Part shown: piece by piece, positions 48,901 through 60,364 of the stretch
How positions within the stretch are numbered: position 1 is the stretch's first letter
Layout: every line of letters starts with the position of its first letter
NCBI GenBank assembly: GCA_022036555.1
Contig: CM039119.1
Coordinates: 40,059,255 to 40,123,254 of the forward strand
Reading direction: 5' to 3'
Source: Microstegium vimineum
Lineage: Eukaryota; Streptophyta; Magnoliopsida; Poales; Poaceae
DNA: 64,000 nucleotides
Notes under the pieces: generated by a model
What the model was told of the DNA's origin: nothing
Database searches by the model: none
Seen by the model: the letters and a program-made list of their open reading frames with translations, nothing else
Program-made: the position numbers and the translations under genes

Positions 48901-50887
48901 TTGTGTAAGTTAAGCAAGTGTCTTAAGCCATGAAATTTGTTTAATGCAGGTGTAAGAGAGATTACCTCAGAGGATAAGCTCTATTACAGGTTGCAAAAGA
49001 AGGGTAAGTGTTAATCTCTCTACAACCAAAGAGATTTGCACATATTCGGTCAATGAAATAAAATATTGCATGAAACATTCATCATGGGCATTCATTCATA
49101 TGCATTAGGCATGTCTCATTTCTAGTATATGATTTGTTATATATGTTGGATCATCATACATGTATACATGCATCCAGGATCGCCGGAGGGAGTGACATTG
49201 CTAGAGTTTGGAGAGCTAGAAGGAGGAGTCCCACCAGAGTTGCAAGCTCCAGAAGCTCCAGAGGAAGGAGAACAAGGCTCTGACCTTCCTGAGTGCCCTA
49301 ACCACCTTCCTTCCACCTTCGTGAAAGGCAAGCCCCGGAGCATTTATACCCTTCTCAATTCTATTTAAAGTATTTTACTTACTATACAACCACTTGTTTG
49401 TGCATTAAGTCATAGGAGTGAGATGAAACCCTTTGATGCATTATATCTCCTTGTCCACTCAAAAGAACCTTGTAGGCCCAGGATCGAAACCTCTGCTTAG
49501 CCATGCTTAGACCGGTAGCGTGGGTGGTCTATCATCCCCCACAAAGATAGGTTGCTGGTCACGGTTGGCTATAGTTTGCTATCGTGGAAAATAACCATGT
49601 GGAAGTAATAAATCGAGACCGGGCAGACAAGGTGTTGTGAGCCACTTGACTTGGAGGTCTTTTGAGCGGGTTCTCTCTGCCTGTGTCGCTAGGCACTGGA
49701 TCATGGTTGGACATCTGCCGAGATTGAACGCATGCCTCCTTCATAGCTGGCCGAATAACTCGTTTCGACCGCGAAGCCTAACTATGTGGGTTCGAGCCGG
49801 TATCTCCCCCTACTTGGGTCATGAAGACCGCGAGCGGCATACTAGACCGTGGGCAAGTTTGACCTGAGCTACCTGGCCGGGACCGTGGGCAGGATCTACT
49901 TGAGCTACCTGGCTATCCGTGAGTCGCTACTCATGCCTGTACATGGAGATCCGTGGGCTACCCGAGCGACAATGAAGGTGACCCGCATAAGTGTGCCGGC
50001 AGGCATACTTGGGTGTGATTGAGGAATAAACCTCCAGCTGGATAGGAATTCGATTCGAATCGTGGTCTCTCCCGTCAGTGAGAAACTTGAAAGATCTTCC
50101 TCCCACTGTAGAAACCTGAACTCTAATAAGTAACCAAAAGATGGTTATATGGTTTTGATGCCAAGCACAATATGGTTATTATTGTTTGATAACTCAGTGA
50201 TTGCTCTAGTATAGGTGCTAATGAGATCCTATTAATGTTACTTAATCTGCTGCCAAATGTTGTTTTCTAATGATGAGAATACATGAGTAATTTGGATGCT
50301 CTTTTATGCAAAAGTCTGCTATCCCATGAGATCCACTTGATAAAGCCTTGCATAATCCATGAAGTGTCTATGGTTATGTATCTATCTCTCTGTCAGGTAA
50401 GTCTAGCTGAGTACAATTGAGTACTCAGGGTTTCTTTACCCTTGTTGCAGATGGTATGGTGTATTCTGGCTATTGCCAGGCATGCCTCTACCCTGCATGT
50501 GATGAAGAGTGAAGGCCATGGGCAATGGTGAATTCTGATGTCTCTCCTTGTTGCTTTTGATGGGACTGTACTAAGCTCGGCACTCTATTTGTGTTAAACA
50601 GTTTGCAATGAGTTTTGTGAGACCTAAACTTCCGCTACTTTGATTTGAACTTAGTGTTGTAATAACACTGTTTTAAACTCTGTTGTAATATTATTTCATT
50701 TCGAACTTATCACTGTGGATGTGCGGTTACTGAATCTAGTGTTCGATCTCGGGTTGTTACTTGATTGTGGTTGGGATCCTTCGAGATTTCAAGGACTACC
50801 GGGCTTATATGGGCTCTAGTGTGACAGTGTTGTCAGAAATGATGATCATTACACTAGTGCTCTTATATGTTGGGCGGTTCCGTGACA
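45999..50887 (+). mobile_element. 4.9-kb solo LTR or LARD-like unit
   Basis: The unit begins TGTAACACC and ends CCGTGACA, with perfect GAAGT duplications at 45994-45998 and 50888-50892. Its start is not repeated at its end, so it is not an LTR-internal-LTR element. It contains a GC-rich block (46680-47760), a long AT-rich block, and a small open frame near 49130. The direction of transcription is not certain. Confidence 0.75.
49129..49368 (+). other. Small acidic open frame within the 4.9-kb LTR
   Basis: After a possible acceptor near 49177 the frame reads GSPEGVTLLEFGELEGG, then a Pro-Glu-rich stretch, then STFVKGKPRSIYTLLNSI and a stop. Composition is unlike its AT-rich surroundings. I do not recognise a family. 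It could be a short terminal exon that recurs in relatives of this element. Confidence 0.3.
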
Positions 50888-51733
50888 GAAGTGCACGATG
50901 AAGGAGGAGGATATCCAGCGCCTCGTTACCGCTAGTGTCCTTTAGGACAAGGCAACTGTGGAGTGGAGAGGGCTGCGACGGGGGAGGAGTTCCCCACTCC
51001 CAACATCGGTGAGCTCGTCGTTTTTGAGCCCTTCTTCTGGTGTGGTTTCGACGTTCCCGTTCATCCGTTCCTCCGCGGGCTGCTTGAGTATTATCAGATT
51101 GCGATGTGCAACCTTCACTCCAACTCGGTGTTGCACATCGTGGTTTTCATTCATCTTTGCAAGGCGTATTTGGGGATCGACCCCCAGTTTGAACTCTTCC
51201 ACCACTTCTTTCATCTGAAGTACAACGACACCTGTCCGTCATGAATTGTCGGGTCGGTGTATCTTCAGCTTTGTGAAGGTATGGCCGACGTGTACATCGA
51301 CATTGCACCAAAGTCCAAGGTGCGGGGGTATAAGTTGCGCTGGTTCTATGTCCCTCAATCGGAGCCATACGCTCGTCGCGACCCGATGGCCTTCCCTGTG
51401 TCACAACCGAGCTGGTCGGCGCGCCCGACTTCCAATGGCATGGGCCAAGTCATGGAGCTCCTAAGCTTGTTAGACCGCGAGACCGTTGATGGGGTTGCGG
51501 TTGGCTAGAACTTCGTCATGAGGCGGTGCTAGCCCTGTAAGGATAGGGACCACCCTGCATTCTAGTACGTGAGTCGTCTTGACTCCACGCGGGAGGCGAC
51601 TGAGCCGATGAAGTCCAGCGATGCTCGCTCCCGTCTTGAAGTGATGTTTGATCTCTCTCGGAAGTACATGCAGGATCCGCGAGACCCTTTCCGTTTGGAG
51701 GCACCGCCGCCACAGGTGAATTCCACGGCCTTC

Positions 51734-53578
51734 TGAAAGCCCAAGTTTGGTTTTGGTTAATTAATGACACCTATGGACTAACCCTATTTGCTAAGTGCAT
51801 GATTAAGATAGGGTAATCCAATTGGACAAGTGGAGCTAGATGAAGGATCATGATGGATCAAGTGCTCCATGACTAAGGAAAAGAAGAAAGAGAAAAACAA
51901 AAATTGGCTCAAGGCAAAGGTATATCATAGGGCCATTTTTGGTTTAGTGATTAAGACACTATAGAGAGTGTGATCACATTTGGGATAGATAGCCGTACTA
52001 TCAAGAAGGGAAAACTCGTTTTGATTTGCGGTTATCATGTGACACTAGGTTTGCATTGCATACATATAAAATGAACCTAAGTGACACTAAAACATGAATT
52101 AATTCCAAGATAATTCAAAGAAAAAGCTAACACAGAGCACAAGTGTATGGATCACATGGTGTTAGCACTTGAAGACTTGGAGAAGAAGAGGCAGCTCGAT
52201 TTGGAACGAGACAGAGCTCCGGACACAGGTCCGGACGCTAGGAAGATGCAGTCCGGACCAATGCGTATACGTCCAAAGGCATACCCTAGCCCCAGGTTTC
52301 ACTGGACAGAGGATCCAGACGCTGATGAGTGTTCGGACGCTGACTCCGGACACACGTCCGGAGAGCTGGATCTCTCTCGTCTCTGGAAGGATGATCCGGA
52401 CGCTAAGTGCAGTCTGGACGCGGGACTCCGGACCACCGTCCGGAGGTTTTGAGCTCTCGGGGTGCTCTTTGCTGGACTCCGGACGCAAGGCGTGATGGTC
52501 CGGAGCCTCTACTGTTCAGAGCGTCCAGAGGCTACGTGTCAACACCAGAAAAGAGCACCAACGGCTAGATTCAAAATGCAGAGGGTCCCGACGCGCGGCC
52601 AATGGTCCGGACCCCCTATCTGCGAGCGTTCGGAGGCAGCCAGAAAGCTGATATCAAGGGGCAAAACGGCTAGTCTTTGATGGAAGGCTATATAAGTGTT
52701 TTGTCCAGCTCCTAGGTATCTCTCTTGCACCTCCTATTCATTCTCACTCATTGTGCTTGCTTGAGAAGGCCCCCAACTCATCTCTCTTCGCTTTGCTTGC
52801 TAATTCATGAGAGTTTGAGTGAACCAAGTGCTTTGATCAGTGCATTGCATCTTAGTGGCACTTGGTCATCGTCATTGCCACGTGATTTCTTGTTATTCTT
52901 GGTGTTTTCCAACACCTAGACGGCTTGACGATTGTGGAGAAGCTTCGGCGCGTGTTGGTGATTGTTCGTGGCCGGCTTCATCGATTGTGAGAGGGCTTGT
53001 ATCCACCTCGGTGGAGCACCAAAGGGTAACTCTAGTGGATTGCTTGTGTCATTCAGTTACTCTCATTTGGGTGGATTCTTGTGGCGCCGGGTAGTGGGCT
53101 AGGCTTGTGAAACGCCTATTGGCCACTGAATCACCATTTGAGTAGTCGACACAATGGGGACTAGCTTGGTGGCAACCAAGTGAACCTCCGGAGAAAAATC
53201 ATTGTGTCAACTTTGTCTCCCGGCTACTCTTGGTGATCTTATTGTGATTGGTCTTCACATTGGTATTCATCCATCTTAAGGCATTGGTATAACAATCACC
53301 CTCTTCCTAGTATTTACTTTTTTCCTTATCTTGCCTAGTTAGCTTGCTAGTTAGTTTCTCTTGTTTAGTTGTTCTAGCTAGCTTGAGCTAAGTGCCTTAG
53401 GTTTTTGCTATTGTGTGATAGGCACTTAGTTAACTAGAATTGCTTGGATAGGTGGCTTTGCACCCCTAGTAGAGCTAGAGCAAAAAGCTTCGCTTAAGTG
53501 TTATTCTAACCTTTGCTCTAGTGGTTTGTAGAATTTTAATTAGGCTATTCACCCCCTCTAGCCATCTAGGACCTTTCA
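51734..53578 (+). mobile_element. Solo LTR of the TGAAAG...CTTTCA family
   Basis: The unit starts TGAAAGCCC and ends GACCTTTCA, with perfect CCTTC duplications at 51729-51733 and 53579-53583. gctatataag near 52688 is a likely TATA box. CCGGAC-type palindromes are dense between 52207 and 52640, as in the related unit at 2894-5594. It has no internal coding domain. Confidence 0.85.
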
Positions 53579-53695
53579 CCTTCCTTTTCTTCTTGCTTGT
53601 TTCCGACTGTGTGACTATTGTGACGGAATATTTCAGTTTCGTCGACAGGACCGCGCCATCTTCTTCTCCCAGGTGTCCTCGGCGGAGTGGCCTGC

Positions 53696-55301
53696 TATTG
53701 ACAGTCCTTAAGTGCCAAATTCGACCGTCAACTAAACAAGGAAAAGGATCTATATGAAACCAATAGCTAGAATAAGGTTTTATACTGACAGAATTCCACT
53801 AGTTTTGGTGAATGACTATTTCTACAGCAGGTTATCAGGAAATATAGAGGAAAGGCCCACATGTAAGGTTTACATAGAGATAATTATCATCTGTGGGAAA
53901 AAGAATACTCTAGAAGGGTCAAGAAGACGCGGGAAGAAATGAGAGGGCGAGTGGGCCCAGGGGAGGGCGCCCGCCCTACCCCCTTGGGCGGCCGGTCTGG
54001 CCAGGGAGCCAATCAAGCTCCCCCTCGCGGATCGCGCTCCACCGCCTTTGAGGATCAATCTAAACCCTCCACCTAAGGTTGGTTTGATCCGACGTCCGAC
54101 GTTCATTTGAGAAGACTATATAAGCAATGCCCTGACCCTGAGGAGGAGAACAATTCATTATTCATCTCAAGAGGAGAAGCCCCTGATCAAGCCCTAGAGC
54201 CACCACATCAACTAGATCTATAGTTTAGCATAGCTATATAGGATTAGAACTAGAAGGAGTCAATCTTCGATTGGTTTCTAGATCTGTCAAGAGGATTCTT
54301 GGTAATTCTCTCTCCAGTTCTTCATTGTTCATCATTGTTCGTCAATATTCGAATATGACTTTGCTCTATTTCATTATATTGTTTATGACTTTATTCTATT
54401 TGATTATGTTCTCAATTATATTGTTCTTAGTTTATTATGATTATATGCTTCGCTTAGTTAGATCTGAGTTATATCCATGTTTAGGATCGTATAGCATTTA
54501 TCCATCAGTACTATGGGTAAATGATAAATATTGTGTAGGCGTGGTGCCTATACCGTATTTATCTATGATTGTACCCTATATTCCGGATAGTGAGGTAGAT
54601 CGCGGGAGTGACAGTCCTATTGAGTCCTTTGTAGTCCTCCTCCCGTTTATAGGGAAGCAGAGCAGAACCATTATGGGGAAGTGATTGCTATGTTTCTCAT
54701 CTTCCTTAGTAACCTCACTATGCATGAGTATAATCTTCTTATCTCGCCATGATTGCCAAGTATAATTTCACTAATCATAATATGCTAGACTTTATAGTTA
54801 GAATAACTTAGGAAATATTCTTGTAGTTCATCCTAATCCCATGCTAATGACTTGCTAGAATATATGTTGAGGTGCTTATCATTATTTTATGTGGCTATAT
54901 ATGCTAATCAGTATATTTATCTTTTGTCACTATTCATTCATTATCTATATTTTATGTGACACTTACCCTGTATTGAGAGAGAGATGGAAACTCTCCATTA
55001 CACATGCAGTGATACTCATTACTCATTTATTCCTTAGCATTCCATTCCCAGTGGTAAAAATATAAATAATGATACCTGGAATACTCCTGGTTAAAATGCT
55101 GCATCGGTATTATCTGTGCGCTTGCAGATATACATTTATATTTATTAGAGGAGCAATTGCATATTTCAATACCGTATCTCTCTGCCATGCTCGGGATGAC
55201 AACTTGGCTTAAGTGGCATGAGAGGTGGTTAACCATTTTTGGCGCCGTTATCAGGAATAGAAATTAATCTACTTTTGGTAACGACGTTAGAAATGTCAAC
55301 A
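53696..55301 (+). mobile_element. Solo LTR (copy 3 of the TGTTGAC...GTCAACA family)
   Basis: The unit begins TATTGACAG and ends GTCAACA. It is flanked by CCTGC (53691-53695) and CCTAC (55302-55306), a 5-bp duplication with one mismatch. A tatataag at 54117-54124 matches the TATA region of copies 1 and 2. TGGCGCCGTT at 55240-55249 looks like a gypsy primer-binding site but lies 52 bp inside the end. Confidence 0.78.
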
Positions 55302-56154
55302 CCTACGGGCGTCGACCAGGCACCCAGGCGAGTAGTCAGGTCGGACGGTGTGAACGAAGCAGGTCGCGGGTCTTCCCATGGGGGGCGAGTCCCCGAGCCT
55401 CTTGCTGGGAAATGCCGGGCGCGCGACGACCCGCTAGGGAAGCGTCCGGCCGATTCTCCCCGGAAGAAGTCAAAGCCATCGGTTGATACCGGCAACAAGT
55501 TTCGTATTAATGAGGGTGTCGTACCCAAGCTGTCCTTGTTGTCCGATTGCACTGATGAGGGGTCGGATGGGGAGGATGACACGCCGCTGGTCGGCGCAGA
55601 TGGGCAAGGGGCCTCCGGATCGGGTGCCAAGGTGCCCCTGCCCAAGGTGCTTGTTGGTGTGCGACGTGAATCGGAGGTCGCGGGCAGGCCTTCCGTTGGG
55701 TCGCGGGCTGCTCGCAAGTCAGAGGGCCCGCCCACGGTCATTCCACCGAATACTGCGGGGTACCTCCTATGCGTCGTTTTCTGAGGGTGCGCCCGACGTC
55801 GGTCTTGTAAGTATTTTGTCTCTTTTTTTTGTTCATGTCTTGATAGACTTGCCTGTTTTGGATCCGTCTGTACCGTGCGATGGGCCGTCAGATGCTGCTG
55901 GTCGCGCTCGTGATGTCCCTGAACCTGCGGGTTCCGAGGTGTCGGCGCCCGTGGACTGCCTGGGGCGCCCGGAAGGTCCCGAACTCGGGGGTGCTTCAGT
56001 AGCCGACCCTACGGGTGACGACTCAGCGGTTGCAGAGACTGCTTAGGCCGAGGCTTCAGTAGTCGAGGCCATGGATGCTGTCACTGCTGGGCGGGGGTGG
56101 AGGAATTCAGCAAGGCTCCCCGTTTTGGAGTCGCTGACACTAGTACAAAACCGA

Positions 56155-56390
56155 TTTTTGGTGTCGGTCAAAATCCGTTTTTCGCAGCGGGCAACGACGT
56201 CCGCTGCGATGACAAGGCCACGGTAAATGTGGCGTTTACCGTGGCGGTCGCTGTTGCCCGCTGCGAAAAACCCATTAACCGCAGCGGGCAACATAAGATG
56301 CCCGCTGCGGTTAATGCTATTTACCGCAGCGGGCACCCTACAATGCCCGCTGCAGTAAATGCTTTAACCGCAGCGAGCAGTTTATAATGG
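56155..56390. repeat. CACTA subterminal repeats
   Basis: ACCGCAGCGGGC and GCCCGCTGCGGT alternate about every 22-45 bp, so neighbouring copies can pair as hairpins. In this superfamily such motifs bind the TNPA-type protein. Confidence 0.85.
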
Positions 56391-56583
56391 CCGCCACTAT
56401 TAATATTTTTATTAAAAAAAATAAAAATGCAGATTCAGAAACTGAATTAAATATTTACAGATTGCATCCAGATTTCAAATCAGAGATAAACAATATATAT
56501 ATATATATATATAAACAAACATCCATACACAAACACATTTGTTGTCCTCATACACAAATGAAACCAAGGATTACATTTCAAAT
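56391..56583. other. AT-rich spacer with a (TA)n tract
   Basis: Non-coding sequence between the subterminal repeats and the end of the protease-like gene. It includes about ten TA units at 56493-56512. Confidence 0.6.
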
Positions 56584-58000
56584 TCAAATTTCCACTTGGT
56601 GTTTGTAATCCGTGGGACGGAGCATGGTGTCCCACTTCCTGAACTTCTCAAACTCAGGTAGAACCGTCAGGTCACCCTCATTGTCGAAGAATTCTTGCCC
56701 TTCGAGCACACGGTTCTCTAGTAGGAACTTACAGATGTCCGCCTTGAGTTGCTTGAAAGCAAGACAGTCTTTCGTAATGCATTCCCACTCCTTGACTCCC
56801 GCCTTGAGCTTCTTCTAGCTGCTGGTGTACTCCTTGCACTGCCTTAGGTGTGCGCAGGTGTACAAGCCACATGCCTTTGATCCATAAGGTTGTTTAGCGC
56901 ACTGCACGATCGATACAAAAGCATTAGAACAATACATATATAAGAAAACATGACTGGATCTTTAGAATACTTACGGGAAATTCACGTCAGATCTTTAAGT
57001 GGTATGAATGTTTCTTTTTGAACTTTTCACTTCTTCAATCCCAGCATTGGGGTTCCTTTAGGTATGCCCTGTAAGCACTGTACGAAATGCATTAGTGTTA
57101 GTTAGCAACAATTTGAATACGTACAATATAACCGTAAATAATCAATAAGCTTGGTGACTTACGTTTTCAAGCAATCTTGGAAGGCCTTGTACCTTGGTCT
57201 GTTTGGTGTCCACAACGAGTCAAATATGCATGCCCTACCATCTTGAGGATAGACGATAAATGCAACCCAGTGGCCATCGACTTGGCCCTTGCTACACCAT
57301 TCAAACAAAATACAGGTTACGACGACGATGTAAGTTTATGATCCTAGCCACTTAGCTCTATGTACAATTTTGACTTACCCAAAGTGGTAAGCCGCCTTGA
57401 TATAGTGCGGTCCATCTGGGTGGACCTTCTTCATCACTTCGTGTATGTACTTTGACATTGCCTTCTTCTCATCTTTCATATTATCTTCGTATTTCGGTTT
57501 CCTCTATCGCACGGTCAACTTTGGATCCGTTATCTCATACCCTTTGATCACTCTCTCAGCAATATGCATTGGAGAGAGGTAGAGAACAAGATGACTCTTT
57601 TTGTTGGTTACTATCACCAATGTCCTGCACGAAGAAGTCATCGTGCTATACTAAGTATAGAGTTGACCATTTGCATTGCTAAAATCTGTGAAACTGGCAA
57701 TGAGACTTACAGATTGAATAGGGTGACTTGGACAATGTCAAGGTCTTCTTCTCAGAATAGGTGCCACATGTCGCGGAAGTCTACGTGAAGAGTAATAGTT
57801 TTGGCCAAGTGGAAGGACTTCGGGGGAATCTTGATTGTAAAACTTGACATCCCGACTTTTGCCGCTTCCATATACCACCTATGAAATCCCTTGTTCCCCA
57901 TAGTTCCTCATCTATGAGCTGTGCCTTAGGAATCAAGAACTTCCCACGCTCATAGATGTCAGGACAGTCTTCGTCCTCTGGAAATAGCTGTCGGCTAGTA
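56584..58000 (-). pseudogene. Ulp1-like cysteine protease (C48) carried by CACTA
   Basis: Translation on the minus strand gives KYIHEVMKKVHPDGPHYIKA (about 57380-57450), then KGQVDGHWVAFIVYP (about 57235-57290, catalytic His) and ACIFDSLWTP (about 57205-57235, catalytic Asp). KQPYGSKACGLYTCAHLRQC (about 56840-56900) has the catalytic Cys. The C-terminus ends near 56584. The order His, Asp, Cys and spacing fit Ulp1/SENP SUMO proteases. Exons are separated by probable introns, and premature stops occur near 56815 and 57510. Whether it is its own gene or the tail of the TNPA-like gene is not clear. Confidence 0.7.
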
Positions 58001-58020
58001 TTTGGAGGCCTAGAGAACAG

Positions 58021-60354
58021 TTAAGAGAGTTTAGTAAAGGTTACTACCATTTTATAGGATAGAAAGTTGAACATGATATTATGCATCACGATACCGTACC
58101 TTTCGAATGTAGTAGTGTACGACAGCGATTTGGCGCTCATGCCTGGATCCTTCCTTGGTCGGCTCGTTGGTGCCTCCTCCGTGCCTTGTTGCTCCGCTGG
58201 CCCTTCCTTGTCCCCCGTTGGTGCCTCTGCACTTCCCGGTGGGTCCATAGATGAGCCCCCCATAGGTGCCTCTGTATTTCCCGGTGGGTCCGGAGTTGGG
58301 CCCGCAAGTGGGTCCGCAGCTGGACTTCTTGATGGATCTGCATGTGGACTATTTGGAGGAGGGGTTGAGCTTGTGCCCATGTCCATGCCTTGTCCTTCTC
58401 CCCGCCATCTCCTTCTCCCTTCTTCTCCTCGCCTTCGCCATCACCATCTGGTTTTTCCCTGCCCTTGTCCCCACCATCGTCCTTGTCACCATCTCCGCTG
58501 TCATTCGGATCTTCTGGTTTAGGGGGACAAGATCCGGCAACTGATGGTTGTGATCCGCCGGTGGTTGGCGTTTGAGTTGGTGTCTCCGGGATGATCTCAA
58601 CGTCTTCTTAATTCCACAAGATTTGGCTTCCATCTGCTGTTCCTAGAATTAGGTGTCGCTGCAAGTTAGGATGATCCAATTCATAATCATCCTGATTTGG
58701 CGCAATCCAGACGGGGTTCACAACGACATAGTTCTCAAGGATGTCATCTATGTTGATTTCCACAATTTCGTGGACTAGATGTACAATTCCCTCTGCGATA
58801 ATCATCTTCTTGCCTGACCGCCCGAATGGGACCAGAAGCTGGATATGTAGGATTTCCTTGATGTCTTGTAGCCTCTGCACCAATCGTCTTTCTGGAACTT
58901 GAGTCGGAGGCACGGAAAGACCAGCCTGACGAAACATATGTGACCTCATAGCCACCATCTCGGGGTCGTTGCTAGTGAAGGACTTCTTTATTCTTTAGCT
59001 AATCATTTCGGACACGCCTTCCTTGTATCCTTTCTGAAAGATTTCTTTGTTATACCTTTCCCTTGACCGGTACTTCGTAGAGTCGGTTTGCCACGTATAA
59101 TGCATTCCACGAACGCGACCACGATGCTTAGGGGTTCCTAGGACCTCGGTTAGTATGTCGTGTCCTCTGCGGACCTTGATGTTGTCCTTGGATTTGGTGG
59201 CCTAGATGACAGCCTTCTCCACCTCCTCTAAGTGAGGCTCGTTGAACATGGTCGCACCTGGCTTTAGCCTCTTCGGAATATGGGCAAAAATGAAGTCCTT
59301 TGCCCTAGGATCAACCCCTTCGTATGGATCAGGAAGTCCTGCCTCCTGTCTAGCTTGTTCTTGTGCCCGCCACCAGGGCCTATGACCAGCAAAGCCAATC
59401 ATGCCCAAGTGGTGGGGATGCTTGTTCTTCTTCGCCAGCGCGCTAAACTTGACGCTCTGTTCCTGAGCTTCAGGTGTACTCCTCAGCCTGACAAATTTGT
59501 CCCATACGTGCGCCTTCACCATGGTGTATTTGTGTATGGGTGACTTCTCCTTCTTCAGGAAATCCCTAGCAAGCATGGACTTGAAGTTGCGCCACAAACA
59601 CGACGCCACGTGCAATGCCCACTCCTTGCACTTGGCCATGTCGACGCCTTCTGCATATGATAATTTCCTAGTCACCTCGCCCCAGACATTTTCCTTGATA
59701 TCATCTGGGACAGCGTGCCAGGTCGGCCAAGTGATGAGCACCTTCCCCCTGGCTATGCAACCCACCTGGTTGCTAAATCGGCCGATGATATCAAGCGGCA
59801 TCAACGGGTTTCTCTCTGGCCCCACCTCAAGGAACATGTGGACATCGTCAGTCAACTCCCTCTAATGCCTCCCATGTTCCCCCTCCTCCGTTTCACCCCC
59901 TTAGATTTCGATGAGGATGATGTCGTCGAGGGAGCGGGAGCGGGAGCAGGGCCTTCTGCCTCATTGTACTCCAACTGACGAGGCGCAATTGGGATCTGTT
60001 CAGGGATTTTAGCATTAATTTTTTCACACACTGAATTGTACATGCCAGAAAACACCTAGACCAGGCTTCTACCTCATGCCTGCAGCTGACAGTTGGTGAA
60101 TGTCTCCGTGGAGCTCTTCTTTTATACTCGTAATTTGTCCCTTTCTGTGAATCAGAGTCAGCATCACCCTCAGCCTGACCCTCGTAGGTAGGATCATTGT
60201 CCTCCTCTGTACGGATCTTCTTTGCCCGTGGTGGTGTAATGGAGACCTGGCTCCCATATTCAGTTGAAGTAGGTGGACTAGGGGTAGGGTCCCTCCATTC
60301 CTTGAATGGGTCCTCTGTCTCCATTTGAAGTTTCACTAGAGGTAACCTATACAC
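58021..60354 (-). pseudogene. TNPA-like / Transposase_24 protein of CACTA
   Basis: The first part (60354 down to about 59860) is acidic and Pro/Ser-rich. The second (59202-59855) is the conserved core, with WHAVPDDIKENVWGEVTRK, HKYTMVKAHVWDKFVRLRST and HHLGMIGFAGHRPWW. About 59050-59160 reads GHDILTEVLGTPKHRGRVRG, a phrase typical of plant Ptta/En/Spm proteins. Further exons at 58608-58958 and 58349-58633 continue, and 58021-58386 encodes a Pro-rich segment. This class binds subterminal repeats. Several frame changes suggest decay or unmodelled introns. Confidence 0.65.
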
Positions 60355-60364
60355 ATGAGATATT

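Larger units (their letters stand above)
44260..56137 (-). mobile_element. Tat-type gypsy element (3' part), host of nested insertions
   Basis: The 3' LTR is at 44260-44735 on the minus strand. To its right lies internal DNA: a non-coding zone (44736-45740), then an antisense ORF region reaching 56137. Three solo-LTR-like units (45999-50887, 51734-53578, 53696-55301) and the CACTA element starting at 56138 interrupt it. Without them about 3.5 kb of the element remains. Polymerase and the 5' LTR are not in the window and may lie beyond the CACTA element. Confidence 0.65.
45887..56137 (+). pseudogene. Antisense ORF of a Tat-type gypsy element (Transposase_28-like)
   Basis: Segments are 45887-45998, 50893-51733, 53584-53695 and 55307-56137. 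The first starts MAPKRGSRTRASSKK and ends DWSK. The second continues in frame after the insertion and has GELVVFEPFFWCGFDVPVH and LEYYQIAMCNLHSNS, then GYKLRWFYVPQ, which resemble the plant family named putative gypsy-type transposon (PF04195). The last contains KRPADSPRKKSKP and a possible gtaagt donor near 55808. Antisense ORFs at this position are known in Tat-lineage elements and their function is unknown. An in-frame TAG near 50940, a frameshift near 50960 and a TGA near 51242 break it beyond the insertions. Confidence 0.6.

Noticed and set aside
45999..50887. Host genes in the GC-rich part (46680-47760)
   Set aside because: Frames overlap on both strands, show no domain, and lie wholly inside a unit bounded by GAAGT duplications.
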